Assembly (NCBI RefSeq): GCF_006402735.1
Contig: NZ_CP017174.1
Span: forward strand, 5,459,001-5,523,000
Reading direction: 5' to 3'
From: Myxococcus xanthus
Lineage (GTDB): Bacteria > Myxococcota > Myxococcia > Myxococcales > Myxococcaceae
Length of the DNA: 64,000 bases
Shown: piece by piece, positions 48,066-55,744 of the stretch
Layout of the letters: every line of letters starts with the position of its first letter
Position numbering within the stretch: position 1 is the first letter of the stretch
The notes under the pieces: generated by a model
What the model was told of the DNA's origin: nothing
Seen by the model: only the letters and a program-made list of their open reading frames with translations
Database searches by the model: none
Translations under genes and position numbers: made by a program

Positions 48066-49401
48066 TGTCCACCCCCAGGCCCACCGAGGCGAAGGCCCCC
48101 GGCAGCAGCGTCCCTTCCGCAGTGGGGAACAGCAGCGTGCCTCCCGTCCCCATCGCGTAGAGCTTCCCGCCCAGGAATCGCCAGCGCACTTCCGCCGCTC
48201 CCAGGTAGCGCGCCCCGGGCTGCCCCATGCCCACGCCCAGGCCCTTCAACGCCACTTCCAGGCTGCGCTCGAAGAGCTGCACCGCTACGCGCCCGTCGAC
48301 ATCGAAGCGCCCCCAGGAGAACGCCTCCGCGCCCAGCGACAGCTTCAAGTGCCTGTTGAGGCCCCCATAGCTGACGGCGTCCCAGCCCACCACCGCCTCG
48401 CCATAGGCCGAGTAGCCATCAGGAAACGTAGCATCCGCAAGCGGCACGTCATCCGGGCCCGCAGCCTTGAAGCGCGCCAACTCGTAGTCAGGACCGAAGA
48501 ACCCTTGCCGGAAACCGCCTTGCTGACGCCGCACCTCCAGGCGCAGGGTCATGTCCAGCGTCGAAGTCACGGCGTCCGCGCCCACGCCCACCACGGCCCC
48601 CCACGCGCCACCCTCACCAGGACGACCGCCCCATCCCCCAACCACGAGGGCTTCAAACCCTGGACGCACCAGGACGACCGCCGTTGCGTCCAGGTGTGCC
48701 AACGTCACCGATGGCGCGCTTCCACCCGCTCGCCCCCAGTCATGCACGGCGGACAGCGCCAGGGTGTAACGCCCCTGCTGCCTGGGCTTGCCGAAGAGGA
48801 TGTGCTCCATGTCCAGGGCGAACTCCGCGCCCATCAGCCGCGCGCCCAGCACATCCGAGACGAACGCTTCCGTGTAGAGGGGCCCCAGGGTGCCGGTGAG
48901 GAAGCCTCCTGCCGGGTGGTAGTCGGGATTCGCGCGGTTGGAGTAGCGGCGGACCAAATGCCCGGTGAGCAGGCTGTAGCTGTCCAGGCCACCGAACCAC
49001 ACCCCCAGCGGCGCGTTGTCCGAGCCGAACTTGAGGCCACGGACAAGTTGTCCCCAGTCCGAGAGAGAGTCCCAGTCCTCCCGCCGCACGAGGCCCGCGC
49101 CCTCGCCACCCCCCCACAGGCGAAAGCGCACGGGGGCGCCCACGTTGACGCCGAACTCGGGGCCACCGTCGATGATGAGGGTGGGCTCCACCTGGATGAA
49201 GCCATCGTCACCACCAGCGCCTGCGCGAGGGAGGAACGCAAACGTCGTCGCCTCCAGGCGCGTCAGGTAGTTCCACCTGCGCGAGGGCGAGGCCGGTGGA
49301 GTGGACGGCGGCTCTTCCTCGGGTAAGGGAGGCTCCGAGGTCCATCCCGTCATCGGCAGCATCAACAGCAACGCGGCAATCCAGCTTCGCCTTGTGCGCA
49401 T
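48055..49401 (-). CDS. Exported outer-membrane beta-barrel-like protein of the toxin operon
   Basis: ATG 49401 is chosen, with AGGAGG five bases upstream and a signal peptide following (MRTRRSWIAALLLMLPMTGW); an open frame to 49464 is not needed. The 448-residue protein is rich in aromatic and Gly residues arranged in alternating strands (GARLMGAEFALDMEHILFGK, QGRYTLALSAVHDWGRAGGS, NRHLKLSLGAEAFSWGRFDV). This is typical of a monomeric outer-membrane barrel. Its stop overlaps the toxin start by 11 bases, so expression is coupled. Position suggests a role in export, display or reception of the toxin (SitB-like position). No known family was recognised with certainty. Confidence 0.7.
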   Translation of the reverse strand: MRTRRSWIAALLLMLPMTGWTSEPPLPEEEPPSTPPASPSRRWNYLTRLEATTFAFLPRAGAGGDDGFIQVEPTLIIDGGPEFGVNVGAPVRFRLWGGGEGAGLVRREDWDSLSDWGQLVRGLKFGSDNAPLGVWFGGLDSYSLLTGHLVRRYSNRANPDYHPAGGFLTGTLGPLYTEAFVSDVLGARLMGAEFALDMEHILFGKPRQQGRYTLALSAVHDWGRAGGSAPSVTLAHLDATAVVLVRPGFEALVVGGWGGRPGEGGAWGAVVGVGADAVTSTLDMTLRLEVRRQQGGFRQGFFGPDYELARFKAAGPDDVPLADATFPDGYSAYGEAVVGWDAVSYGGLNRHLKLSLGAEAFSWGRFDVDGRVAVQLFERSLEVALKGLGVGMGQPGARYLGAAEVRWRFLGGKLYAMGTGGTLLFPTAEGTLLPGAFASVGLGVDNAR

Positions 49402-49521
49402 ACACGCCTCCTGTGCGTGCCCCGAAATGAGGCACGAGAAACACACGTCTCCCGGTCGGCTCATCGACTTGAGTCGGGCCGGTGGTGAATCAGCAGTAGT
49501 GAGGGGAAAGAAGTGCCGACG

Positions 49522-50781
49522 TCAGACAGTCGGCGGCGGCTTCACAGCGGGGCGAGGCTCGGGACGCGGGTTTGTCGTCAACTCATCCTCGTTGCGCGGC
49601 TCGGGCAGGGTGTCCTCGTCGTTCGAATGCGTCCGCCACCCGGTTGGAACGAAGCCGCCCTCGTCGTCCCTGAGGTCCAACTCCTCCATCGCTTCGCCCG
49701 CGTCACAGAGGGCTTTCTCGACCTCCATCACGGCATCGTGCGGGCCATAGGGGAGCAGTTCAGCCATTCTGACTCGCAGCGCCTTCTCCAACTCATCCGC
49801 TGACGCGAACCGTTCAGAGGGATTCCGCTTGAACAGTTTGTGGAAGATAGCGCGAAGCTGCTCCGGCAAGCCCTGCAACGCCGCATCCACGTCCTCAGTG
49901 CGGTATGCCATCGCCCAGCAGATGGCATCTTCCGCCACTGAAGTCAGACCCGCATCCATGCTTACATTCGCTGCCCTCAGAATACGGCGTCGCTCCTCAT
50001 CGGACAGTCGCGCGTCCAAGTCCGACATCTTCATGTTGCCCGGGTCATAGAGATGCCGCCCCGTGGCGAACTCCAGCAGAGTCAAACCTAGCGAGAATAG
50101 GTCCGCGCGCCCGTCCACCGAATCTCCCAACAAGACTTCAGGCGCGGAGTAGACGACGTCACCCTTGGGACGCGGAAGCGACGTCGCCACTCGCCCCGCT
50201 AATCGAGAGAGCGCAACACCAAAGTCCGTCAGCTTCACGCCACCACGGGGCGTGAGACGAATCCGAGTCGGGTTGACGTCGCGGTTGACGATGCCAAGAG
50301 GAAAGCCCGCGTCGTCCGTGCGCTCGTGCGCATAGGCCAGCGCCGCCGCGACCTCCGCGAACACATATAGGGCGAAGGGCTCCGAGAAGTAGCGCCCGCG
50401 CGCCTGGGCAATGGCAAGCAACGAGTCCAACGTGAATCCATCGACACTTTCGCTCGCAACGCAAAGCCCCTGCTTTATCTCGAAGAGACCGTGAACGCGG
50501 GCGATGTTGGGATGTTGGAGGAACTGCGCGAGCCTGACCTCCTCTTCCAGACGGATGCGGGCGCGCTGGTACTTCTCCGGCAGGGGGGCTCCGCTGGGAA
50601 GCGCCACGTACTTCACAAGGACTTTCCCCTGATAGCCGGCAGGAGTGCGGGGACGCGCGTAGAGGGTTCGCTCTCCATTGCGCCCCTCCCCAGCTAGAAT
50701 CTGAAAGAGGAAGTATGTCGTGTCCCCTTGGGAAAAGAGGACCACGCCCTCAGCGAACTGAGGGTCGGAATCACCAGACAT
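49522..50781 (-). CDS. Hanks-type Ser/Thr protein kinase with altered HRD motif
   Basis: A 419-residue cytosolic kinase. The catalytic core is recognisable: Lys in GKVLVKYVALPSG, Glu in IRLEEEVRLAQFLQHPNI, catalytic loop IVNRDVNPTRIRL, DFG in VKLTDFGVALSRL, and APE in VVYSAPEVLLGDSVDG. The catalytic loop has NRD for HRD (Asp and Asn kept). The usual glycine-rich loop is poor (LFSQGDTTYFLFQIL). Activity is likely but not certain. An acidic tail (DLRDDEGGFVPTGW, then EDTLPEPRNEDELTTN) follows the kinase domain. No membrane segment. It lies between the toxin operon and a second kinase, all on the minus strand. Confidence 0.85.
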   Translation of the reverse strand: MSGDSDPQFAEGVVLFSQGDTTYFLFQILAGEGRNGERTLYARPRTPAGYQGKVLVKYVALPSGAPLPEKYQRARIRLEEEVRLAQFLQHPNIARVHGLFEIKQGLCVASESVDGFTLDSLLAIAQARGRYFSEPFALYVFAEVAAALAYAHERTDDAGFPLGIVNRDVNPTRIRLTPRGGVKLTDFGVALSRLAGRVATSLPRPKGDVVYSAPEVLLGDSVDGRADLFSLGLTLLEFATGRHLYDPGNMKMSDLDARLSDEERRRILRAANVSMDAGLTSVAEDAICWAMAYRTEDVDAALQGLPEQLRAIFHKLFKRNPSERFASADELEKALRVRMAELLPYGPHDAVMEVEKALCDAGEAMEELDLRDDEGGFVPTGWRTHSNDEDTLPEPRNEDELTTNPRPEPRPAVKPPPTV

Positions 50782-50943
50782 GAATGAGGTCTCCTGTTGC
50801 TCTTCCGCGAAAGCTCTCGCGCGAAGACAAACAAAAGCTACCCTCAGCCACGTCCGACGTGAACGACGTCACAGGTCGCGAACTGCCCAAAGCCGCCGAA
50901 TGGCTAAAAACCACAAAACGTAAGCCTTCTTTACGAATCGGGA

Positions 50944-52755
50944 CTATGGCCAATTTTTTACAGCGTATCCGTACATGCTTCGATTGAAAGAGACGGTTCC
51001 CGGGTGGGGGCCCTCGTCCGCTTCCTCAGCTCCCTTCTCACCAATGGAGATGCAAACAGGGTAGGTGCGCCCATTCGGCAATTTCGCCTCAGTGTAACGA
51101 GCCAATAAAGCACGCCCGCCCGTCCACACTCGCCCCTCAAGCACTGTCCCGGTAGGGAGTTCCCGAATCCCGTCGCGAACAATGCCGCGCACCGGGCCAT
51201 CAGAATAGAAGCCTTCTTCACCCATCGCCCCGGGCTGATTCTTGTCGATGGTAACCACCACCGAATCTCCCTCCTGCAACCGAAGCAACTTGAACATGGC
51301 CTCCCTTGCCTCGGAGGGGCACGCACTTGGACCGGGACGCACCTGGGAGTTGCCGGGACACCCCATCTGCAACGCAACGGCGGCAGTGGCAACAGCGCAC
51401 TTCTTCAGGAACTCCGCCCGGCCGCCACTGGATACAGGGGCCTTCATGGCCGGAGACTCGGACGTATTGGCGACGATAGGGGCACGCTTCACGGCGGGGC
51501 TTTCCTTCTTGACGGGAGCTTGAGGGGGCAACGCTACCCCAGGGGAGGATGTTTCAGGCGCAGGAGAAACGATGCCGGATCTCAGGGGCGTACCGGCATC
51601 CTCCTGCGGGGAAACTACGTTCAGCAGGGCTCTAGTTCCGGCATCGCGCTCTGTGGATGACTCGACAGCACTCTTCATGACTGGCTCCTGCCCAGCCCGT
51701 TTCGACGCGAAGAGGCCCACCAGGGTTGCCACAGCGAGCGTGGCCCCCAACACCCCCAGCATGGCGCCTCGGCGCGGGCGGTTCCTCTTGACTGCCTCGT
51801 CCGTTCCCGTCGCAGGGGTAAGCAACGGCTTCGCGGCGAGAGTGTGGAGCGGAGTCACCCACTCGGGGCCCGTCTCTTTCACGAGGGCCGCCAATTCTCG
51901 CCGCACCGCCTCGGCCGTGGGAGGCCGGTTCTCGGGCTTACGCGCGATGAAGCGCATCACGGCGTCGCTCAGCGCACCAGGAACCCGCGCATTCAACGCC
52001 CGAGGGTCGGGCGGCATCAATCTGCCCTCGACGGGCGCCTTTACGGAGTCACTCGCGGGCTGAGGCGCGGTCAGCACATCGAAGAGACACACACCCAGGG
52101 CATAGACGTCGTCCGTGACTTTGAACTCGTAGCGAGCATCTCTGTTGTCGCCATTCTCGCGAAGGAAGCGGGAGGCTTCGGGAGAGCGGTAGCGGCGCGT
52201 CCCAGGAGGAAGTGGGGCGTCCGTCAGGTCTTCCGCGTGGGTGTAGTCCCCCGCACTGAAGTCGATAATGAACGGCTCGTTGTCTGAGGCGCGCACCATG
52301 ATGTTGTTCAGCTTCAAGTCGCGGTGGAAGACGCCGCACCCGTGCATGTAGTCCACGGCGGCCGATAGCTTCACAAAAAGGCGAACGACCTCCTGCGCGG
52401 TGGGATGTACCCGCTCCACCCATTCGGCCAACGTGTAACCATCTACGAAGTCTAGGACAACATAAAGCCAGCCATTTTCAAGGTCGGGCCAGCGCCCATG
52501 GGCGCGAGGTGCAATGATATTCGGATGGCGGAGGTGAACGAGGCATCCCAGCTCACGACGCAGTCGCGCATCTGCCTTTTCTTCGTCCCCACTCGCGGCG
52601 CGGTGCATCGCAACCTTCATTGCGTAATGCTTGCCGTTCATCTCTACTTTGTAGACGGCGCCATATGCGCCAGCGCCAACCAACTTCACGACGCGCCAGC
52701 CATGAACCAGATGGCCGGGTGGAAACTGTGCTGGATGATGAATAGCAGTCAGCAT
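50944..52755 (-). CDS. Membrane Ser/Thr protein kinase with extracytoplasmic domain
   Basis: A 603-residue kinase. The glycine loop is LVGAGAYGAVYKVEMNGKHY, Lys is in AMKVAM, the catalytic loop is VFHRDLKLNNIMV and the RSPEA motif is normal. The DFG motif reads IIDFSAG, a Ser for the Gly. A single membrane segment (~residues 335-355, MLGVLGATLAVATLVGLFAS) and a Pro/Ala linker lead to an extracytoplasmic domain (residues ~465-603) with a GCPGNSQVRPGPSACP cysteine pair and a beta-rich fold (GDSVVVTIDKNQPGAMGEEG). This tail type recurs in myxobacterial kinases next to DUF2381 proteins. The DUF2381 gene ends 10 bases upstream. Confidence 0.88.
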   Translation of the reverse strand: MLTAIHHPAQFPPGHLVHGWRVVKLVGAGAYGAVYKVEMNGKHYAMKVAMHRAASGDEEKADARLRRELGCLVHLRHPNIIAPRAHGRWPDLENGWLYVVLDFVDGYTLAEWVERVHPTAQEVVRLFVKLSAAVDYMHGCGVFHRDLKLNNIMVRASDNEPFIIDFSAGDYTHAEDLTDAPLPPGTRRYRSPEASRFLRENGDNRDARYEFKVTDDVYALGVCLFDVLTAPQPASDSVKAPVEGRLMPPDPRALNARVPGALSDAVMRFIARKPENRPPTAEAVRRELAALVKETGPEWVTPLHTLAAKPLLTPATGTDEAVKRNRPRRGAMLGVLGATLAVATLVGLFASKRAGQEPVMKSAVESSTERDAGTRALLNVVSPQEDAGTPLRSGIVSPAPETSSPGVALPPQAPVKKESPAVKRAPIVANTSESPAMKAPVSSGGRAEFLKKCAVATAAVALQMGCPGNSQVRPGPSACPSEAREAMFKLLRLQEGDSVVVTIDKNQPGAMGEEGFYSDGPVRGIVRDGIRELPTGTVLEGRVWTGGRALLARYTEAKLPNGRTYPVCISIGEKGAEEADEGPHPGTVSFNRSMYGYAVKNWP

Positions 52756-52765
52756 AGCGCGTCCA

Positions 52766-53668
52766 TTAAAACGCTATCTCGGGAACGAGCACCTGTGAGT
52801 GCCCATCGCCATCAAGCAACTCCAAGGAGCACGTTTCTCCCGGTTCCCACGAGGGCACTTCGGTTTCGACCACAAGCAAGCCAGCTCCCCCAGGCTCGAA
52901 CTGAGGCATCCCTGAGCGGACACTTATCACTCCCAGGCCAATCCCGCTTTTGGAGTTCACAATCCGGGCCGTTTCTGGACGCCAGGATTTCTTTCCAACA
53001 TTCCGAACCTTGACACTTATGGCCGCCCACGTCGGGGCTCGAAAGCTCGTCGCGGACTCCCCAATGAGGGCCCTCTTGTGACCTTTTTCCTTTGAAACCT
53101 TAATGCGGCTTGTGCGCACCCATCGATGGTCCAACACCCCAGCTAGGATCAGCTCCGCAGGGCCACCTGAGCTACGAACCGCCCGAAGAGCATGAAGCTC
53201 ATCCGCCTGCGCCTTGACCTGGGCGCGCATCTCCGCCAGCTCAGCGTGCAGCAATTCGACGGAATCTTTCTGACGAAAGACTTCGACACGCGTATCCACC
53301 TCGGACGCATGGGAGACCAGGGCCAGAACCCCGCGTTCCTGTGTCAAGCCACCGGCAAATCGCACGCGAAGCCCCAGGCGCTCTCCCGGTTCCACGTCTA
53401 CGGCAGGCTCCAACACAAGCGAGCGGTCCCCAGCATCCACCAGCCGAAAGCGCTCGCGCCCCTCCAGTTCCACGGAGCCACGATCAAGCGGAGCGTCAAA
53501 GACGAGCGTGGTCAGGACCCCCGCCGCGACTCGAAGCTCTGGCACAGGGTCGGAGGGAGCGCCCGATAGGGCTACACGCCGCGCCCTACGCTCGCGTGAA
53601 CCAGAAGGGGGCTGCGCCGAAGCAGTGAGCCCCAACAGGACCGTAAGGATGGCAACGGGTCGAAGCAA
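52766..53668 (-). CDS. DUF2381-family exported protein (Myxococcus paralogous family)
   Basis: The frame opens at 53728, but TTG 53668 has GGGAG eight bases before it and starts the signal peptide (LRPVAILTVLLGLTASAQPP). The 300-residue product matches DUF2381 as I know it: a conserved beta-rich N-terminal half (ELRVAAGVLTTLVFDAPLDR, then RFRLVDAGDRSLVLEPAVDV and GERLGLRVRFAGG), a coiled coil (residues ~150-185), and a C-terminal beta domain with AISVKVRNVGKKSWRPETAR. Members of this family are commonly paired with Ser/Thr kinases in Myxococcus. The neighbouring membrane kinase gene follows after 10 bases. Function not known; secreted or periplasmic. Confidence 0.82.
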   Translation of the reverse strand: MLRPVAILTVLLGLTASAQPPSGSRERRARRVALSGAPSDPVPELRVAAGVLTTLVFDAPLDRGSVELEGRERFRLVDAGDRSLVLEPAVDVEPGERLGLRVRFAGGLTQERGVLALVSHASEVDTRVEVFRQKDSVELLHAELAEMRAQVKAQADELHALRAVRSSGGPAELILAGVLDHRWVRTSRIKVSKEKGHKRALIGESATSFRAPTWAAISVKVRNVGKKSWRPETARIVNSKSGIGLGVISVRSGMPQFEPGGAGLLVVETEVPSWEPGETCSLELLDGDGHSQVLVPEIAF

Positions 53669-53831
53669 CGCAGACTCTCCCGCGTTGACCCTACCAAACC
53701 CGGAAGTCTCCATCGTCGGGAAAAGCATCCGATCCAGTCAAGCCCAGACTCGCCACCAACCCTCCCGCATCCCTCTGCGACTCCCACAGGGCCCTTGGCA
53801 CCCACGGGTGGACTGTGCCTTAGTCCCTGCC

Positions 53832-53905
53832 GGGCGGCTGTGGTGAGTACGCAGATCACGGCGTCGCGAGGTCCCAGACCAACCGCGCCGATTCCACAGC
53901 CGCCC
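53832..53905. repeat. 12-bp perfect inverted repeat around a 50-base loop
   Basis: GGGCGGCTGTGG (53832-53843) and CCACAGCCGCCC (53894-53905) are exact inverses, separated by 50 bases. The second arm touches the stop codon of the last lysis-cassette gene. It could be a transcript-end structure or the edge of an inserted segment. The rest of 53669-53906 shows no gene. Confidence 0.6.
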
Positions 53906-53906
53906 A

Positions 53907-54209
53907 CTATCGGTTCGCGAGCCTCGCAACGGCGAACCCGGCCCCCAGCCCAGCAAGCAGGGCCACGATGGCGACCGTGAAGGACACGTCCCCGGCCTGC
54001 TGGCGTAACGATTCGTTCTCAGCGCGCAGCCGCTCAATCTCCGACGCGGTTCGAATGCAGCGGCTCTCCGACAGCCAGCAGCCGCCCTCCACCTCTACGG
54101 CTGCCGTATCTCCGTCCGGGAAGAGCTGAGCGCGCTCGACGCTGACGACGTCCGAGCCCGACGCGGGAAGCGCGAGCAGCAAGGCCAGCACGAGCGCGCC
54201 GAGCTTCAC
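53907..54209 (-). CDS. Small exported coiled-coil membrane protein, possible spanin-like lysis protein
   Basis: A 100-residue protein with a signal-type N-terminus (MKLGALVLALLLALPASGSD), a Cys pair (GGCWLSESRC), a coiled coil (ASEIERLRAENESLRQQAGD) and a C-terminal membrane segment (VSFTVAIVALLAGLGAGFAV). It overlaps the preceding holin-like gene by four bases (ATGA). Position at the end of a lysis cassette and coiled-coil/membrane layout suggest a spanin or lysis accessory, but no family match was recognised. Confidence 0.6.
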   Translation of the reverse strand: MKLGALVLALLLALPASGSDVVSVERAQLFPDGDTAAVEVEGGCWLSESRCIRTASEIERLRAENESLRQQAGDVSFTVAIVALLAGLGAGFAVARLANR

Positions 54210-54658
54210 TTCCCGCCCCGGGAGTCGAGCTGCTCAAGCACGGCAATCGCTGCGGCTTTCTCCGCGACCTGCCCAGCGGCAATCGCGCCCGCCAACTCGG
54301 CGCGGGCAATGGCGGCGCTCCCGAACAGAATCCGCTTGATGATGGTGAAGCCACCAGCGGCCGTCAGGGCAACTTGCAGCGCCGTCAGCATCAGCGCCAA
54401 CGAGAACGGCGCCCCCGCAGCGAGCGCGTTCGCTACTGCTCCAGCGAGGGAGACGCCAAGCACGAGGACGGCGCCGCCCCTGTCGGTATTGAAGAACGGG
54501 ATGAACCCGCCACCGAATCGCCGCAGCAGGTAGACGAGCACCACCACCACCAGGGCGGCGAGCAGCGCGTAGTTCCGGCTCGTCACGGCATCGAAAAGAA
54601 GGCGCGCGAACTCCTCGAACTGCTCGGGGTTCGGCCCGACTACACCAGCGTCAACCAT
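54206..54658 (-). CDS. Multi-spanning membrane protein, holin candidate
   Basis: A 150-residue protein with about three hydrophobic segments (residues ~28-46 YALLAALVVVVLVYLLRRFG; ~60-80 GAVLVLGVSLAGAVANALAA; ~85-108 SLALMLTALQVALTAAGGF) and a charged, helical C-terminus (AELAGAIAAGQVAEKAAAIA). This number of segments and small size fit a class I holin. It stands between an endolysin gene (12 bases upstream) and a small coiled-coil gene (4-base overlap), the usual lysis-cassette order. Sequence similarity to a named holin family was not recognised. Confidence 0.65.
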   Translation of the reverse strand: MVDAGVVGPNPEQFEEFARLLFDAVTSRNYALLAALVVVVLVYLLRRFGGGFIPFFNTDRGGAVLVLGVSLAGAVANALAAGAPFSLALMLTALQVALTAAGGFTIIKRILFGSAAIARAELAGAIAAGQVAEKAAAIAVLEQLDSRGGK

Positions 54659-54670
54659 GTTGCCTCCGGG

Positions 54671-55207
54671 TTAGAAGCCCAGCCGTTCCAGTTCGGCCGC
54701 GAGCTTCGGGTTTGCTGCACGCCACTTCGGCGACAGGCGCTCGGCATTGAGGCGGGCCCACACGTCGGCGAGGGAACTCTGTTGGACCAGGGCGCGAAGC
54801 GGCGTGAGCTGAAGCGCGCTCACGTAGCCCGGCCACTGCACATGGGGGAAGTCGCCGAACCGGCCGCCCCATACGAGGCCCGCCTTCGTGGCGTCCTCGC
54901 CCAGCACGCGGTAAGCCGACTCGCGCCAATCCGGCTGAACGCCAGGTCGCGGGCTCGCGTCGCAGACGGAGTCGAAAGCGAGCCCGTAGTTGTGGGCGGA
55001 CAACCCTGGCGGTGCCGCCTTGCCGCCCTTTCCCGCCAAGTACAACCGACGCAGCTCGGCCTGTTCCGTCAGGTCCCGGAAGCCATGCGTCGCGACGTAG
55101 CGCACCCCACGGGCCGCACAGCGCGCGATGACCTCCATGAACACCGCGACGAACGGCGGATAGACGCGGTCAAGGTCGACCCGCTCGAAGTTCGCATGGG
55201 TCATCAC
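54671..55207 (-). CDS. M15-family endolysin (peptidoglycan peptidase)
   Basis: A 178-residue D-alanyl-D-alanine/L-alanyl-D-glutamate peptidase-like enzyme. The zinc site of family M15 is visible: the SxHxxGxAxD motif as LSAHNYGLAFDSVCDASP and the HxxW-type C-terminal motif as FPHVQWPGYVS. YVATHGFRDLTEQAELRRLY forms the N-terminal part of the fold. It lacks a signal peptide, as expected for an endolysin released by a holin. GTG at 55207 overlaps the previous stop (GTGA). It probably cuts host cross-linked peptide stems for phage release. Confidence 0.88.
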   Translation of the reverse strand: MMTHANFERVDLDRVYPPFVAVFMEVIARCAARGVRYVATHGFRDLTEQAELRRLYLAGKGGKAAPPGLSAHNYGLAFDSVCDASPRPGVQPDWRESAYRVLGEDATKAGLVWGGRFGDFPHVQWPGYVSALQLTPLRALVQQSSLADVWARLNAERLSPKWRAANPKLAAELERLGF

Positions 55208-55488
55208 GAGCCCCGCCCGCCCGACTGGGTCATGCGAAGCAGCTCAAGCCCGACGGTCTGCCGGACCTGAGCGGGAAGGCCCACGCTGAACTCGTCGCGC
55301 CACCGCCGCAGGGCGCCCAGCTCCACGGCCAAGGCGTTGATGCGCTCGTCCTGCCGCGCGACCTTCTCGACGAGGGCCCGAATCTCCCCGACCAGGGACT
55401 TCGCGGCCCAGGTGAGGACGCCGACGCCGGCCGTTCCAAGCAGGGAGCCGACTACGAGCTGAACGGACTGAGTCTCTTCTGCGGTCAC
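55204..55488 (-). CDS. Small membrane/coiled-coil protein of the lysis cassette
   Basis: A 94-residue protein with one hydrophobic segment (residues ~11-30, LVVGSLLGTAGVGVLTWAAK) and a following helical coiled-coil region (VEKVARQDERINALAVELGA). It is the first gene of the four-gene lysis-like cassette and overlaps the endolysin gene by four bases. It could be a holin or spanin partner, or an antiholin. No family recognised. The 256 bases upstream hold no gene and separate it from the opposite-strand HEPN-like gene. Confidence 0.6.
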   Translation of the reverse strand: MTAEETQSVQLVVGSLLGTAGVGVLTWAAKSLVGEIRALVEKVARQDERINALAVELGALRRWRDEFSVGLPAQVRQTVGLELLRMTQSGGRGS

Positions 55489-55744
55489 AGCGCCACCGGG
55501 TCGAAAGGGTGCCCCCGGTAAATGCGTGCGACTTCTAGATGTGGCTCACAGAGCGAACGCCAGCCCCCTGAAGTGCACCTCGCGGATACTCCACCGCAGC
55601 CCTATTGCCACAAGGCAGGGTTCAATGGACGCGTCGCCCGTGCCATGGAGGCGCAGTCTCGATTCCAATTTAGCACACATTACTGCAAACTGAGTCCGAG
55701 GACCATCCGGCTTCCACACCTTCAATCAAGCAACCACCGAACAT

